Shown in pieces: positions 49,972 to 58,936 of a stretch of 64,000 nt of DNA (positions within the stretch are counted from its first letter, which is position 1; each line of letters starts with the position of its first letter). A program made the translations under genes and the position numbers. The stretch is from Roseovarius faecimaris (GTDB lineage Bacteria > Pseudomonadota > Alphaproteobacteria > Rhodobacterales > Rhodobacteraceae), in contig NZ_CP034348.1 of the NCBI RefSeq assembly GCF_009762325.1, positions 316,501 through 380,500 on the forward strand, in the 5' to 3' direction. A model generated the notes under the pieces. The model made no database searches. It was not told where the DNA came from and saw only the letters and a program-made list of their open reading frames with translations.

Positions 49972-50814
49972 TCAGTCGCCGTCCTGTGGCAGATCACGCA
50001 TCAGCGCTGCGAAATCCTGCAGCTTCGTGTCAAGCAGATGTGTTGGCCGTACATTCATAAGCGCACGGAACATAACTTGCCGCCGTCCGGGCGCGTTTGC
50101 CTCCCAGCCATCGAGGATCTGTTTGACCTGCTGGCGTTGCAACCCGTCCTGCGAGCCGCACAAATCGCAGGGAATGATCGGATAGTTCATCGCGCGGGCA
50201 AACTTCTCGCAATCGGCCTCGGCCACATGCGCCAGCGGGCGATAGACAAACAGATCGCCCTCTTCGTTGACCAGCTTCGGCGGCATCGTGGCCAGCCGCC
50301 CGCCGTGGAACAAGTTCATGAAAAACGTCTCAAGAATATCGTCCCGGTGATGGCCCAGAACCACCGCTGAACAGCCTTCTTCCCGGGCAATCCGGTACAG
50401 GTTGCCGCGGCGCAGACGCGAGCACAAAGCGCAATAGGTCCGGCCCTGGGGCACCTTGTCGACCACGATGGAATAGGTGTCCTGATATTCGATCCGGTGC
50501 GGCACCTGCATCCGTTCCAGAAACTCCGGCAGCACCGTTGCCGGAAAGCCGGGCTGCCCCTGATCGAGATTGCAGGCCAGAATATCCACCGGCAGCATGC
50601 CGCGCCATTTCAGCTCATAAAGCGCGGCCAGAAGCGTATAGCTGTCCTTGCCGCCCGACAGGCAGACCAGCCAACGCGCGTCGCGTTCGACCATGCCATA
50701 CTGGTCCACGGCCTCGCGGACATTCTTGATGATCCGCTTGCGCAGTTTCTTGAATTCGGTGGTCTTGGGCGCGCCGTGAAACAGCGGGTGGATATCGTCG
50801 AGATCGTCAAGCAT
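49972..50814 (-). CDS. ttcA: tRNA 2-thiocytidine(32) synthetase
   Basis: 280 residues. PP-loop SGGKDSYT near residue 54, [10 protein letters not shown] with the C-x-x-C pair and CDLCGSQ further on form the TtcA signature; the cysteines hold a 4Fe-4S cluster. It thiolates cytidine 32 of some tRNAs. It follows ribA by 9 bases and is probably co-transcribed with it. Confidence 0.95.
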   Translation of the reverse strand: MLDDLDDIHPLFHGAPKTTEFKKLRKRIIKNVREAVDQYGMVERDARWLVCLSGGKDSYTLLAALYELKWRGMLPVDILACNLDQGQPGFPATVLPEFLERMQVPHRIEYQDTYSIVVDKVPQGRTYCALCSRLRRGNLYRIAREEGCSAVVLGHHRDDILETFFMNLFHGGRLATMPPKLVNEEGDLFVYRPLAHVAEADCEKFARAMNYPIIPCDLCGSQDGLQRQQVKQILDGWEANAPGRRQVMFRALMNVRPTHLLDTKLQDFAALMRDLPQDGD

Positions 50815-50823
50815 GTGCAGTGC

Positions 50824-51915
50824 TCACAGCATATGGCCGGATTTGGCGGCCTTGGTGGCAAGATAGGCCTCGTTATGCGGGTTTTCTCCCACGTGCAACG
50901 GCACACGCTCGGCCACGTCGATGCCATGGGCGCGCATCATGTCGATCTTGGCCGGGTTATTGGTCATGAGACGGACCGAGGAAAACCCGAGGCGTCGCAG
51001 AATATCCGCGCCGATCCGAAAGTCGCGCTCGTCATCCTCAAACCCCAGCCGGTGATTGGCCTCCACCGTGTCAAACCCCTGGTCCTGCAGCGAGTAGGCT
51101 CGCATCTTGTTGGCCAGGCCGATGCCGCGCCCCTCCTGATTGAGATAGAGCAGCACACCCGCGCCTTCCGCCCCCATCTGCGCCAGCGCCCCGCGCAATT
51201 GTGGGCCGCAGTCGCATTTGAGCGAGCCCATCAGATCGCCGGTGAAACAGGCCGAATGCAGCCGGGCAAGGACCGGTTTGGCGCGGTCCGGGCGGCCAAT
51301 CTCGACCGCATAATGCTCCTCGCCGCCATCCTCGGGGCGAAAGACATGCAACCGTCCCGCTTCGGAAACCTGCAGGGGCAGGCGTGCGCTCACGACCGAA
51401 TGCATCGGGCTGGCCTCGGTCAGTTGCGGGGTTGCTTCGGCTACCTGGATAATGGTCAGCCGTTCGGCTCCGCCAAATGCCTCTCCATCCTCCACCGGCA
51501 TCAGCACCGCGGCCGGCAGCAGCCGGGCGGATTTGACGAGTTGCAGCGCCAGCCGGGCGAGGTCGGCCGTCCCGTCGCGCGCGGTCATCAGCGGGCCTTT
51601 CATCGGCGCGTTCAGATCATCAGCCGGATCGGCCACGCTCAGGATCCAGCCAAGCCCCACGTCATCCGGAATATGCACGCGCGCCAGATCGCCGTCATAG
51701 GCACGGGCCTTCAGGGTTTCGGCCCGCCGTGCGGTGATCGCCAGAACGGGCCCGCCGGGCAGGGCGCGCAGGTCGCGCAGCCGCGCGTCGCTCAACGTCT
51801 CCGCCGCGACGACAAGCATGGCCTCCGAAGGGCCTTGCAGCACCACGGGCACGCCCATGCGCAAATCGGCACGGGCACGGGCGATCGTTTCGGTGATGTC
51901 GGGGGCCAGACTCAT
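50824..51915 (-). CDS. ribA: GTP cyclohydrolase II with degenerate RibB-like N-terminal domain
   Basis: 363 residues. The C-terminal half is a full GTP cyclohydrolase II: RLHSACFTGDLMGSLKCDCG supplies the zinc cysteines, LYLNQEGRGIG the catalytic loop, then MTNNPAKI. It opens GTP in the first step of riboflavin synthesis. The first 150 residues look like a 3,4-dihydroxybutanone-phosphate synthase fold, but the acidic catalytic motif expected after GVPVVL reads GPSEAML, so this half is probably inactive. A separate ribB would then be needed. Promoter region is the 172-base gap to the response regulator gene. Confidence 0.93.
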   Translation of the reverse strand: MSLAPDITETIARARADLRMGVPVVLQGPSEAMLVVAAETLSDARLRDLRALPGGPVLAITARRAETLKARAYDGDLARVHIPDDVGLGWILSVADPADDLNAPMKGPLMTARDGTADLARLALQLVKSARLLPAAVLMPVEDGEAFGGAERLTIIQVAEATPQLTEASPMHSVVSARLPLQVSEAGRLHVFRPEDGGEEHYAVEIGRPDRAKPVLARLHSACFTGDLMGSLKCDCGPQLRGALAQMGAEGAGVLLYLNQEGRGIGLANKMRAYSLQDQGFDTVEANHRLGFEDDERDFRIGADILRRLGFSSVRLMTNNPAKIDMMRAHGIDVAERVPLHVGENPHNEAYLATKAAKSGHML

Positions 51916-52087
51916 ATTCGACCTTCACGGGGCAGTGTTCGGCTGATCCTCTACAGGGTTTCTGCAACAAAGTGAAACATTTGGTCGCGGTGCAACACAG
52001 GGCCGTGAGAAGACTGTAGCACATCTTGAGAATTGCGTGAGGCGGGACAATCTCCAGTCAAACGCAACCGATGGATGGAACCCAGCC

Positions 52088-52774
52088 ATGGCACAGCTCA
52101 AGAAGATTCTTCTGGTCGACGATGATGAAGACCTGCGCGAGGCGCTCAGCGAGCAATTGGTGATGACCGAGGATTTCGACGTGTTCGAGGCCGGCAACGG
52201 CGCGGACGCCATGGCGAAGGTCAAGGACGGCATCTATGACCTGGTGATCCTCGATGTGGGTCTGCCCGACACGGATGGTCGCGAGCTTTGCCGACTGATG
52301 CGCAAGCAGGGCGTGAAGGCCCCGGTGATGATGCTCACCGGGCATGATGGCGATGCCGATACGATCCTGGGCCTCGATGCCGGCGCCAATGATTATGTCA
52401 CAAAGCCGTTCAAGTTTCCCGTGCTCCTGGCCCGTATCCGCGCGCAGCTGCGTCAGCACGAACAATCCGAGGACGCGATTTTCCAGCTTGGGCCGTATAC
52501 GTTCAAACCGGCGATGAAGATGCTCATAACCGAGGATGACAAGAAGATCCGCCTGACCGAGAAGGAAACCAATATCCTCAAGTTCCTCTACCGCTCGACC
52601 GATGGCGTCGTGGCGCGTGATGTGCTCTTGCACGAGGTCTGGGGATATAACGCGGGCGTGACCACTCACACGCTGGAAACCCACATTTACCGTCTGCGCC
52701 AGAAGATCGAGCCCGAGCCTTCCAATGCGCGCCTTTTGGTCACAGAGAGCGGAGGCTATCGCCTCTTGGCGTAA
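52088..52774 (+). CDS. OmpR/PhoB-family response regulator (CenR-like)
   Basis: 228 residues from the ATG at 52088. The receiver domain has acidic pocket D11-D12-D13, phosphoacceptor D56 (ILDVGLPD), T84 and K106 (VTKPF). The C-terminal winged helix contains LTEKETNILKFLY and THTLETHIYRLRQKIE. Overall wording resembles CenR, an essential envelope regulator of alphaproteobacteria, though no kinase gene adjoins it. An FNR-type box begins five bases after its stop. Name is suggestive only. Confidence 0.88.
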   Translation: MAQLKKILLVDDDEDLREALSEQLVMTEDFDVFEAGNGADAMAKVKDGIYDLVILDVGLPDTDGRELCRLMRKQGVKAPVMMLTGHDGDADTILGLDAGANDYVTKPFKFPVLLARIRAQLRQHEQSEDAIFQLGPYTFKPAMKMLITEDDKKIRLTEKETNILKFLYRSTDGVVARDVLLHEVWGYNAGVTTHTLETHIYRLRQKIEPEPSNARLLVTESGGYRLLA

Positions 52775-52778
52775 AGTT

Positions 52779-52792
52779 TTGACTTAGATCAA
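52779..52792 (+). promoter_or_regulatory. FNR/FnrL-type binding site
   Basis: TTGAC-TTAG-ATCAA matches the FNR consensus TTGAT-N4-ATCAA at nine of ten positions and the Rhodobacter FnrL variant (TTGAY) completely. Its centre is 41.5 bases before a start predicted at about 52827, the class II activation geometry. A -10-like TCTAAA lies at 52813-52818. Confidence 0.68.
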
Positions 52793-52824
52793 TGCTGAAA
52801 GAGAATCAGTTCTCTAAAAGGTTG

Positions 52825-52902
52825 ATCATACCCGTGCATATGCGGGCAATCATATGCACCTCCCTGTTGGACTGACCCCGGTATCTACCGGGGTCTTTTT
52901 TT
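52825..52902 (+). ncRNA. candidate FNR-controlled small RNA, about 78 nt
   Basis: A region with no open frame, bounded by the FNR-type promoter and a strong terminator. It contains a perfect hairpin, GTGCATATG (52834-52842) with CATATGCAC (52851-52859), then an apparently single-stranded ACCTCCCTG that is complementary to Shine-Dalgarno sequences, then the terminator hairpin. This arrangement is typical of trans-acting riboregulators. It could instead be only the 3' UTR of the response regulator gene. Transcript start is predicted, not known. Confidence 0.5.
52874..52902 (+). terminator. Rho-independent terminator
   Basis: GACCCCGGTA (52874-52883) and TACCGGGGTC (52886-52895) form a perfect stem (closing bases open to give a small loop), followed by seven T (52896-52902). 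Confidence 0.92.
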
Positions 52903-52982
52903 GCCCGTCTTTGTGCGGGAATGAGCGAATTGCGACATGCGGGTCGCCTTTTGCCAAGACTCGCACCGCTTCGCCGACGACC

Positions 52983-53951
52983 ATGGCGCGTCCGTACCCA
53001 ACAGCGCGAGTTGCCTTGACCCAGGCCCTGATCCCCAATCACGGCGATGATGCCGGCCACGCCCTGCGCGGCAATATCACCTGTGTCATGGCGGTGTTGT
53101 TTTTCGCGGCCGGGTTTCCGGCAGCGGAAATCTTGCTGGAAAATTGGGGGCCGATCTCTCTGATCACGGTGCGCTGTATGCTGGCATGTCTTCTGCTCGT
53201 GCCGATCTGGCTCTGGGTGGATGGCTGGCGCAGGGTGGCCCAAGCCCCCTGGCTGCGTGGCCTTGGGATCGGGGCGCTCGGCTTTGGCACCGGTACGATC
53301 ATTCTGCTGGTGGTCCAGGACTGGACCGATCCGGTCACGGCGGTCCTCGTGGCCGCGACCATGCCGGTAAGCGCGGTGGCGCTTGAAGTCTTGCTCGATG
53401 CGCGCAGGCTGACCCGGAACTTCCTGATCGGCTTGGCGCTGGTCCTGCTTGGCGGATTGCTGGCCACAGGGGCCGATCTGCGCCAGGGGCAATATGGCAG
53501 CGGCCTTTTGTTCGGACTTCTGGCCTCGATGCTCTTTGCCTGGGGCTCCCGGCAGACGGTCAAGGGCCTGCCCGAGATATCGACCATCGGGCAGACCACG
53601 ATCACGCTGATCGGTGCGATGATGTTTTGCCTCGCCACCTATGACGTTTTCCTTGTCTTCGGCCTGCCCGGAACACATGCCGCCCCGCTTGACCTTACCG
53701 GATGGTCGATGCTGTTCATCTATGCCTGGGGCGCGATGGCAATCAGTCAGATTTTCTGGATCTTCGGTGTCGCGCGGATGGGGGTGGGCATCGCGTCGTT
53801 TCATCTGAACGCCGCGCCGTTTTACGTCATGCTGATCCTGGTTGTGATGGGCGGCGCATGGGAGTGGCAGCGCGTGTTCGGCGCGGCCATTCTCGGGCTT
53901 GGCGTGATCCTTGCGCAGCGCCGCCGACCTGTCCCGTTGCCGGGCCGATAG
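52983..53951 (+). CDS. DMT-superfamily (EamA) permease
   Basis: 322 residues with ten hydrophobic segments arranged as two EamA repeats, for example ITCVMAVLFFAAGFPAAEIL and GLLFGLLASMLFAWGSRQTV, and a basic C-terminal tail. Such drug/metabolite transporters export amino acids or other small metabolites; the substrate is unknown. The ATG at 52983 is chosen because the open frame upstream would run through the terminator and hairpins at 52834-52902. No strong ribosome-binding site is visible, so the exact start is uncertain by a few codons. Confidence 0.85.
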   Translation: MARPYPTARVALTQALIPNHGDDAGHALRGNITCVMAVLFFAAGFPAAEILLENWGPISLITVRCMLACLLLVPIWLWVDGWRRVAQAPWLRGLGIGALGFGTGTIILLVVQDWTDPVTAVLVAATMPVSAVALEVLLDARRLTRNFLIGLALVLLGGLLATGADLRQGQYGSGLLFGLLASMLFAWGSRQTVKGLPEISTIGQTTITLIGAMMFCLATYDVFLVFGLPGTHAAPLDLTGWSMLFIYAWGAMAISQIFWIFGVARMGVGIASFHLNAAPFYVMLILVVMGGAWEWQRVFGAAILGLGVILAQRRRPVPLPGR

Positions 53952-54022
53952 CGCAGGAAACCGGTTGCACCTCGCGGGTCCGCATGGGCATGCTCTGCCA
54001 AAGCGATTCAAGGAACCCGCCC

Positions 54023-54811
54023 ATGCCCTTCACTCTCGCCACCTGGAACATCAATTCGGTCCGCCTGAGGGCGCCCATCGTGTGCAAGCTCTTGAGCGAG
54101 GAGGCCCCCGATGTGCTCTGTCTGCAGGAATGCAAAAGCCCGGTTGATAAAATCCCGGTCGAGGATTTCGCCGCCCTCGGCTATACCCATATGATCGCCC
54201 GCGGGCAAAAGGGCTATAACGGCGTCGCTATCCTGTCGCGCCTGCCGATCGAGGAGGTCGGGTCAGAGGATTTCGCCAGCCTCGGCCATGCCCGCCACAT
54301 CGCCGGGCGGCTGGAGAACGGCACGGTCATTCATAACTTCTATGTGCCCGCTGGTGGCGATGTGCCGGACCGCGAGGTGAACGAGAAATTTGGGCAGAAG
54401 CTCGACTACCTGACCGAGATGCGCGACTGGTTCCATTCCGACAAACCCCAGAAATCCATCCTCGTGGGCGATCTCAATATTGCCCCGCGCGAGGATGACG
54501 TCTGGTCTCACAAGCAGCTTCTGAAAGTGGTCAGCCACACGCCCATCGAGGTGGAGCATCTGGCTGAGACGCGGGATGCGGGCGGCTGGGTCGATGTCAC
54601 CCGCGCCGACATCCCCGATGGCCAGCTCTATAGCTGGTGGAGCTACCGCGCCCGTGACTGGGACGCCGCCGACAAGGGCCGCAGGCTCGATCATATCTGG
54701 GCCACGCCCGATATCTCGAACGCCGCCCATTCCAGCCGCATCCTGCGTGCCGCGCGCGGATGGGACAAGCCGTCGGACCACGCGCCGGTCTTTGCGACAT
54801 TCGATCTGTGA
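54023..54811 (+). CDS. xthA: exonuclease III-family AP endonuclease
   Basis: 262 residues. EEP-fold motifs: ATWNINSVRLR, LQECK with the metal-binding Glu, GYNGVAILSR, GDLNIAPREDDVWS and the final SDHAPV. Start at 54023 behind GGAA. It removes nucleotides 3'-5' and cleaves abasic sites in base-excision repair. The order and spacing match XthA rather than ExoA. It is followed after 34 bases by the leucine-rich-repeat gene. Confidence 0.93.
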   Translation: MPFTLATWNINSVRLRAPIVCKLLSEEAPDVLCLQECKSPVDKIPVEDFAALGYTHMIARGQKGYNGVAILSRLPIEEVGSEDFASLGHARHIAGRLENGTVIHNFYVPAGGDVPDREVNEKFGQKLDYLTEMRDWFHSDKPQKSILVGDLNIAPREDDVWSHKQLLKVVSHTPIEVEHLAETRDAGGWVDVTRADIPDGQLYSWWSYRARDWDAADKGRRLDHIWATPDISNAAHSSRILRAARGWDKPSDHAPVFATFDL

Positions 54812-54845
54812 TGGCATCCCGCAACCCTCTTGCACCCGGTCGCAA

Positions 54846-55475
54846 ATGACCGAAGCCGGGCAGTCCTTTCGCGCCGCCGAGGCCGCCATTGCACAAGCCC
54901 TCGCGGATCGGAGTGACACGCTTGACCTCAACGCGCCGGAGTTTCGCGAGCTTGCAGTGCTGCCCCCCTCGATCAGCCAGCTTACCGGGCTTCGCGTGAT
55001 CGAACTCGACTACACCAAGGTGGCCGATATCTCCGCTTTGCGGCCGCTCACCGGCCTTCGTCATCTATTCCTTGAATGGGTCCCGGTGCGCGATCTTACC
55101 CCGCTTTCGGGAATGACCGGCCTGACGCGGCTGACCCTCGGGAACAGTCATGTCGAGGATATTCGCCCGCTGCGTGCCCTCTCTGCGCTGGAGTTGCTCA
55201 CGCTCAACAACACCGGCGTGTCGGACCTGACGCCGCTCGTCGGGCTGGACCACCTCACCACCCTCAGGATCGAAGAGACCCCCATAGATGATCTGACCCC
55301 GCTACTGCGTCTGCCGGGCCTTTGGGACGGGACGGGTGTGCACGGTCTGGGTTTTGCCGGATGCGCGGCGGCGCGGGACACTCCGGAACTGGCCGCGATC
55401 GCCTGCATAGAGGACCATGCCGCCCGCGCGGCCGCCTTGCGCAAGTATCTGGAAGCGGCGCAAGGGCAGGATTGA
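54846..55475 (+). CDS. leucine-rich-repeat protein (SDS22/internalin-like repeats)
   Basis: 209 residues. After a helical N-terminal cap come about five tandem 22-residue repeats, aligning LTGLRVIELDYTKVADISAL, LTGLRHLFLEWVPVRDLTPL, MTGLTRLTLGNSHVEDIRPL, LSALELLTLNNTGVSDLTPL and LDHLTTLRIEETPIDDLTPL. No signal peptide or membrane segment is seen, so it is cytoplasmic. The C-terminus is alanine-rich helical. This repeat type forms a binding solenoid for proteins. Partner unknown; it starts 34 bases after the exonuclease gene and may share its transcript. Confidence 0.88.
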   Translation: MTEAGQSFRAAEAAIAQALADRSDTLDLNAPEFRELAVLPPSISQLTGLRVIELDYTKVADISALRPLTGLRHLFLEWVPVRDLTPLSGMTGLTRLTLGNSHVEDIRPLRALSALELLTLNNTGVSDLTPLVGLDHLTTLRIEETPIDDLTPLLRLPGLWDGTGVHGLGFAGCAAARDTPELAAIACIEDHAARAAALRKYLEAAQGQD

Positions 55476-55569
55476 CACCAGGAGAAGCGCGCCGCCATTC
55501 AGCGCTTCCTCTAGACTTCCCCCGATGCCTCACCCATATAGCGGTGAACACAGTTAAAGGAGCGGTGCC

Positions 55570-56481
55570 ATGCTTGAACTCGGTGGACAAACCCAGGCAG
55601 CGGGCGATCTGATCAAGGACGTTTCCGAAGCCGACTTCATGACGGAGGTCGTCGAGGCCTCGCAATCGGTGCCGGTGATCGTGGATTTCTGGGCCCCTTG
55701 GTGCGGCCCGTGCAAGACGCTCGGCCCCGCGCTGGAGGCGGCGGTCACCCGTGCCAAGGGTGCCGTGAAGATGGCCAAGGTCAATGTCGATGAAAACCAG
55801 ATGATCGCGGGCCAGATGCGGGTGCAGTCTATCCCCACGGTCTATGCTTTCTGGCAGGGCCAGCCGATTGACGGCTTTCAGGGCGCGTTGCCGCCTTCGG
55901 AAATCGACAACTTCGTGGCCAAGGTCGTCGACGCCGCGGGGGGTGATGCCAGCGGCGGGCTCGATGAGGCGATCGAGGCGGCCGAGCAAATGCTCGACGA
56001 AGGTGCGGCGTCCGATGCTGCCCAGACCTTTGCCGCGATCCTGCAGGAGGAGCCTGCGAACGCCAAAGCCTATGGCGGCATGGTCCGCGCCTATATTGCC
56101 ATGGACGACCTTGAACAGGCCGAAGCGATCCTGAACGGCGCCCCCGCCGAGATCAGTGCAGCCCCTGAACTGGAGGCGGCCCATGCGCAGCTGCAACTCG
56201 CCCGCCAGGCGCAGGATGCAGGCCCCGTGGCCGAGCTGCGCGCCGCCGTCGAGGCCGATCCGGACAACCACCAGGCCCGGTTCGATCTGGCTCAGGCGCT
56301 TGCCGCCAATGGCCAGAACGAGGAGGCGGTGGGCGAACTGCTGGAGCTTTTCCGGCGCGACCGGGAATGGAATGACGGCGCGGCCAAGACCCAGCTCTTC
56401 ACCCTGTTCGATGCCCTCAAGCCGAATGATCCCGTGGTCCTGAACGGACGGCGCAAACTCAGCTCGATGATATTTGCCTGA
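55570..56481 (+). CDS. thioredoxin-domain co-chaperone (YbbN/CnoX-like)
   Basis: 303 residues. The N-terminal thioredoxin domain keeps the redox motif W44-C-G-P-C48, unlike E. coli YbbN, so it can be redox-active. It is followed by TPR-like helical repeats (about 130-300) as in YbbN/CnoX, which protects substrates from oxidation and passes them to GroEL or DnaK. AAGGAG precedes the ATG. It heads a run with the Lon-substrate-domain and Trm112-like genes. Confidence 0.9.
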   Translation: MLELGGQTQAAGDLIKDVSEADFMTEVVEASQSVPVIVDFWAPWCGPCKTLGPALEAAVTRAKGAVKMAKVNVDENQMIAGQMRVQSIPTVYAFWQGQPIDGFQGALPPSEIDNFVAKVVDAAGGDASGGLDEAIEAAEQMLDEGAASDAAQTFAAILQEEPANAKAYGGMVRAYIAMDDLEQAEAILNGAPAEISAAPELEAAHAQLQLARQAQDAGPVAELRAAVEADPDNHQARFDLAQALAANGQNEEAVGELLELFRRDREWNDGAAKTQLFTLFDALKPNDPVVLNGRRKLSSMIFA

Positions 56482-56508
56482 CCGGGCAAACAGCCTAGCT
56501 TAAGCGTC

Positions 56509-57156
56509 ATGTTCAACCTCGCCGATCTTCCCGATGTGATCCCGGTCTTTCCGTTGCCCGGGGCGCTTTTGCTGCCGCGCTCGCGTCTGCCGCTGCATCT
56601 TTTCGAGCCGCGTTATCTGGCCATGTTCGAGGACGTGCTGAAAACCCCGCAGCGCCTGATCGGGATGATCCAGCCCAATACCGTGCCGGGCCGTGACGTG
56701 AACGGGTTGCACCTGATCGGCTGTGCCGGCCGCGTGACGCAGTTTTCCGAAACCGAGGATGGCCGCTACATGATCACCCTCTCAGGCGTGTCACGATTCC
56801 GCATCATGGAAGAGGTCGACGGCTTCACCCCCTATCGCCGCGCGCAGGTCTCCTGGGGCGGGTTCGAACGCGACCTCGGTCCGGCAGATGAGGATAGGGG
56901 CTTTGACCGGCCCGCCTTCTTGAACCTTCTGGGCCGCTACTTCGCGGCCCGGGAGCTTCAAACCGATTGGGACAGCCTCAAAGAAGCCGATGACGAGTTG
57001 CTGATCAACTCGCTGTCGATGCTGCTGGGGTTTGAGCCCGAGGACAAACAGGCGCTGCTGGAGGCCCCGTCGCTGACCACGCGCCGCGAGACGCTGGTGA
57101 CGCTCATCGAGTTTGCGCTGCGTTCGGGCGAAGGCAGTGAAGAGGTGATGCAATGA
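56509..57156 (+). CDS. Lon N-terminal (substrate-binding) domain protein
   Basis: 215 residues corresponding to the LON/PUA-like domain alone: [34 protein letters not shown] is the family signature, then GCAGRVTQF and the helical C-terminal part. No ATPase or protease domain follows. Such proteins are common next to YbbN-type thioredoxins in this group; function unknown, possibly substrate recognition. Its stop overlaps the next start (ATGA). Confidence 0.9.
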   Translation: MFNLADLPDVIPVFPLPGALLLPRSRLPLHLFEPRYLAMFEDVLKTPQRLIGMIQPNTVPGRDVNGLHLIGCAGRVTQFSETEDGRYMITLSGVSRFRIMEEVDGFTPYRRAQVSWGGFERDLGPADEDRGFDRPAFLNLLGRYFAARELQTDWDSLKEADDELLINSLSMLLGFEPEDKQALLEAPSLTTRRETLVTLIEFALRSGEGSEEVMQ

Positions 57157-57338
57157 TCGGTGACGCAAAGGGATTTGACCGGCGCATGCTGGAGGCACTG
57201 ATCTGCCCGGTGACACAGGGCCCTCTTGAATATGATGCCGAGGCGCAGGAATTGATCAGTCGCTCGGCCAATCTCGCATTCCCTATCCGAAACGGCATTC
57301 CCGTGATGCTCGTTGACGAGGCGCGCACGCTGGCGTGA
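57153..57338 (+). CDS. Trm112-like small protein (UPF0434)
   Basis: 61 residues: [27 protein letters not shown] and [19 protein letters not shown] match the Trm112/UPF0434 pattern. Only the first cysteine pair member is present (ICPVT), so zinc binding is unlikely. Eukaryotic relatives activate methyltransferases; the bacterial role is unproven. Overlaps the Lon-domain gene by four bases. Confidence 0.88.
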   Translation: MIGDAKGFDRRMLEALICPVTQGPLEYDAEAQELISRSANLAFPIRNGIPVMLVDEARTLA

Positions 57339-57600
57339 GCCGGTCGTACTAGAGCGAAGGTCTGCTCTGCGGACCTTCCAGACATTCGCTGCGGCTGCGC
57401 CAAGGTCGGCTCTGGAGGAACGACTGCGTCAAGAGCGGCGGTTGTTGGCTGAAGTGGAGAATGCAACTGCCGGGCGAACGAGATCGTTGTTTTAGCCGTT
57501 AAGCCCGCAAATTGAGCTTTGACAGCTTCGGGTGACAGATCGGTCGTCGGGCGGCCCGCAAAATGATCCTACCCATTTCTCCGAGGATGGTGATCAAACC
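57339..57600. other. gap before the AT-richer island, no gene recognised
   Basis: Between the Trm112-like gene and the end of the minus-strand cupin gene I see no convincing gene. A 60-codon open frame is arginine-rich and featureless. The base composition turns AT-richer part way through. It may hold decayed coding sequence. Confidence 0.5.
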
Positions 57601-58128
57601 TCACGGTTCTACATCATCTGTTGAGCTGGGTGTCTGCCAGTCTGCGAAGCTCATTTTCTGGCTGGCTTCGACATCCACCAAACGAATTTCCGTTTTCGAA
57701 AAAATCAGTTGTTTGTTGATCTTGGGAAAGTGGGCGATGTCGAACCCTGAACTTTCGCCGCCCATCAGATACACAAGGTCGTCGTCGAATGGATTGGTTA
57801 GATGATGTGGCGGACCGTACGGCGCGGGGAAAGCCATCATGTCGCCCGGACCGACTTCGATCGTATCTTCTCCGATCTCTGCGCGACCATGACCTGACAG
57901 GATGACCAGGAACTCTTCATCCCGCTCATGGCGATGAAATAGAAAGCTTTCTTTGCCAGGAGGCACGCGCGCGACGTAGAGGGCCAGACGCTGCAATCCG
58001 AAAATCGGTGCCAGGCGCCTCAGGAAAACGTCCGAAGCGGGATTCAGCGGATGCCGAATGTGCACTTCTTCTAACGATTGGACGGCCGCAGCCGAAAGAT
58101 GGTTGGCAGTACTGGTCTGCGAGGCCAC
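57601..58128 (-). CDS. cupin-domain protein
   Basis: 175 residues. The double-stranded beta-helix motifs are visible: FHRHERDEEFLVILSGHGRAEIG supplies the H-x-H and Glu metal ligands, and PGDMMAFPAPYGPPHHLTNPF supplies the second motif with histidines. Probably a metal-binding small-molecule enzyme or sensor. It follows the methyltransferase gene by four bases on the same strand and shares its AT-richer composition, so the two were probably acquired together. Confidence 0.82.
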   Translation of the reverse strand: MASQTSTANHLSAAAVQSLEEVHIRHPLNPASDVFLRRLAPIFGLQRLALYVARVPPGKESFLFHRHERDEEFLVILSGHGRAEIGEDTIEVGPGDMMAFPAPYGPPHHLTNPFDDDLVYLMGGESSGFDIAHFPKINKQLIFSKTEIRLVDVEASQKMSFADWQTPSSTDDVEP

Positions 58129-58132
58129 CGCA

Positions 58133-58936
58133 TTAGCCTCCCTTGACCGACTTCATCGCCCATGCCCGCGCGGTCAATCGCACGGGGCCGCCTTGATCGA
58201 GCTTCTCTACAAGGCGTGCCTTCAGGGCTTTACGGTGCTCATCCGAAAGGCTCATGCAGTAGCCGGGCGCCGGGCCCGCACCCAAGGTGAACGGGTGCCA
58301 GAACGCTTCGAAATCGGGAAACTCGGTGACGATCTCGATTGGGGCGATTTCGGCATCTGCAAGACCGGCATCCGAACACAATTGGCCCAAACCCTTGGCC
58401 GTACAGAAAGGAAACCGCGCACCTTCGTCCAACTCAGACGCCTTTGGATCGAGTGAGGCTGCCGCCTTCCAGAAAGCGTCAATGAACCCTATTCCTCCAC
58501 CTGGATAATCCCAGACATAGAAAGACAGGATGCCGCCCGGTCTAAGAACACGCTGCATCTCAATAAGGCCTTCACGACGATCGGGAACGAAGTTCAGGAC
58601 AAGCGCTGACGTGACGATATCGAGGCTTCCATCTTCTACGGGTAGGTTCTGTGCCGTGGCCTGCTTAAAGCTTGCCCGAGTGTCATCGATCGTCTCGCGG
58701 GCGTGATTGACAAAGCTCTCGGACGCGTCGGTTGCAAGGATCGAATTCGGCTCATAACCCTGCAATATCGCCGAGGTCAGGGCACCTGTTCCGCAACCGA
58801 TTTCCAGCCAATCGGCCGACTTTTTCGGTTCAAGCCAGATCAGGAATTCTTTCGCGACCATCCGGCTCCATCGGCCCATATAGTGTTCATAGCTTTGGCC
58901 CGCACTCCAAGAGTCGAAATCTGATTGTGTCGGCAT
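58133..58936 (-). CDS. class I SAM-dependent methyltransferase
   Basis: 267 residues. Motif I is WLEIGCGTGALT near residue 43; motif II region VEDGSLDIVTSALVLNF and motif III LRPGGILSFYVWDY follow, the order of UbiE/class I small-molecule methyltransferases. It lacks the family's usual operon partners (ubi/men genes). Substrate unknown. It is likely the promoter-proximal gene of the two-gene island with the cupin. Confidence 0.85.
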   Translation of the reverse strand: MPTQSDFDSWSAGQSYEHYMGRWSRMVAKEFLIWLEPKKSADWLEIGCGTGALTSAILQGYEPNSILATDASESFVNHARETIDDTRASFKQATAQNLPVEDGSLDIVTSALVLNFVPDRREGLIEMQRVLRPGGILSFYVWDYPGGGIGFIDAFWKAAASLDPKASELDEGARFPFCTAKGLGQLCSDAGLADAEIAPIEIVTEFPDFEAFWHPFTLGAGPAPGYCMSLSDEHRKALKARLVEKLDQGGPVRLTARAWAMKSVKGG

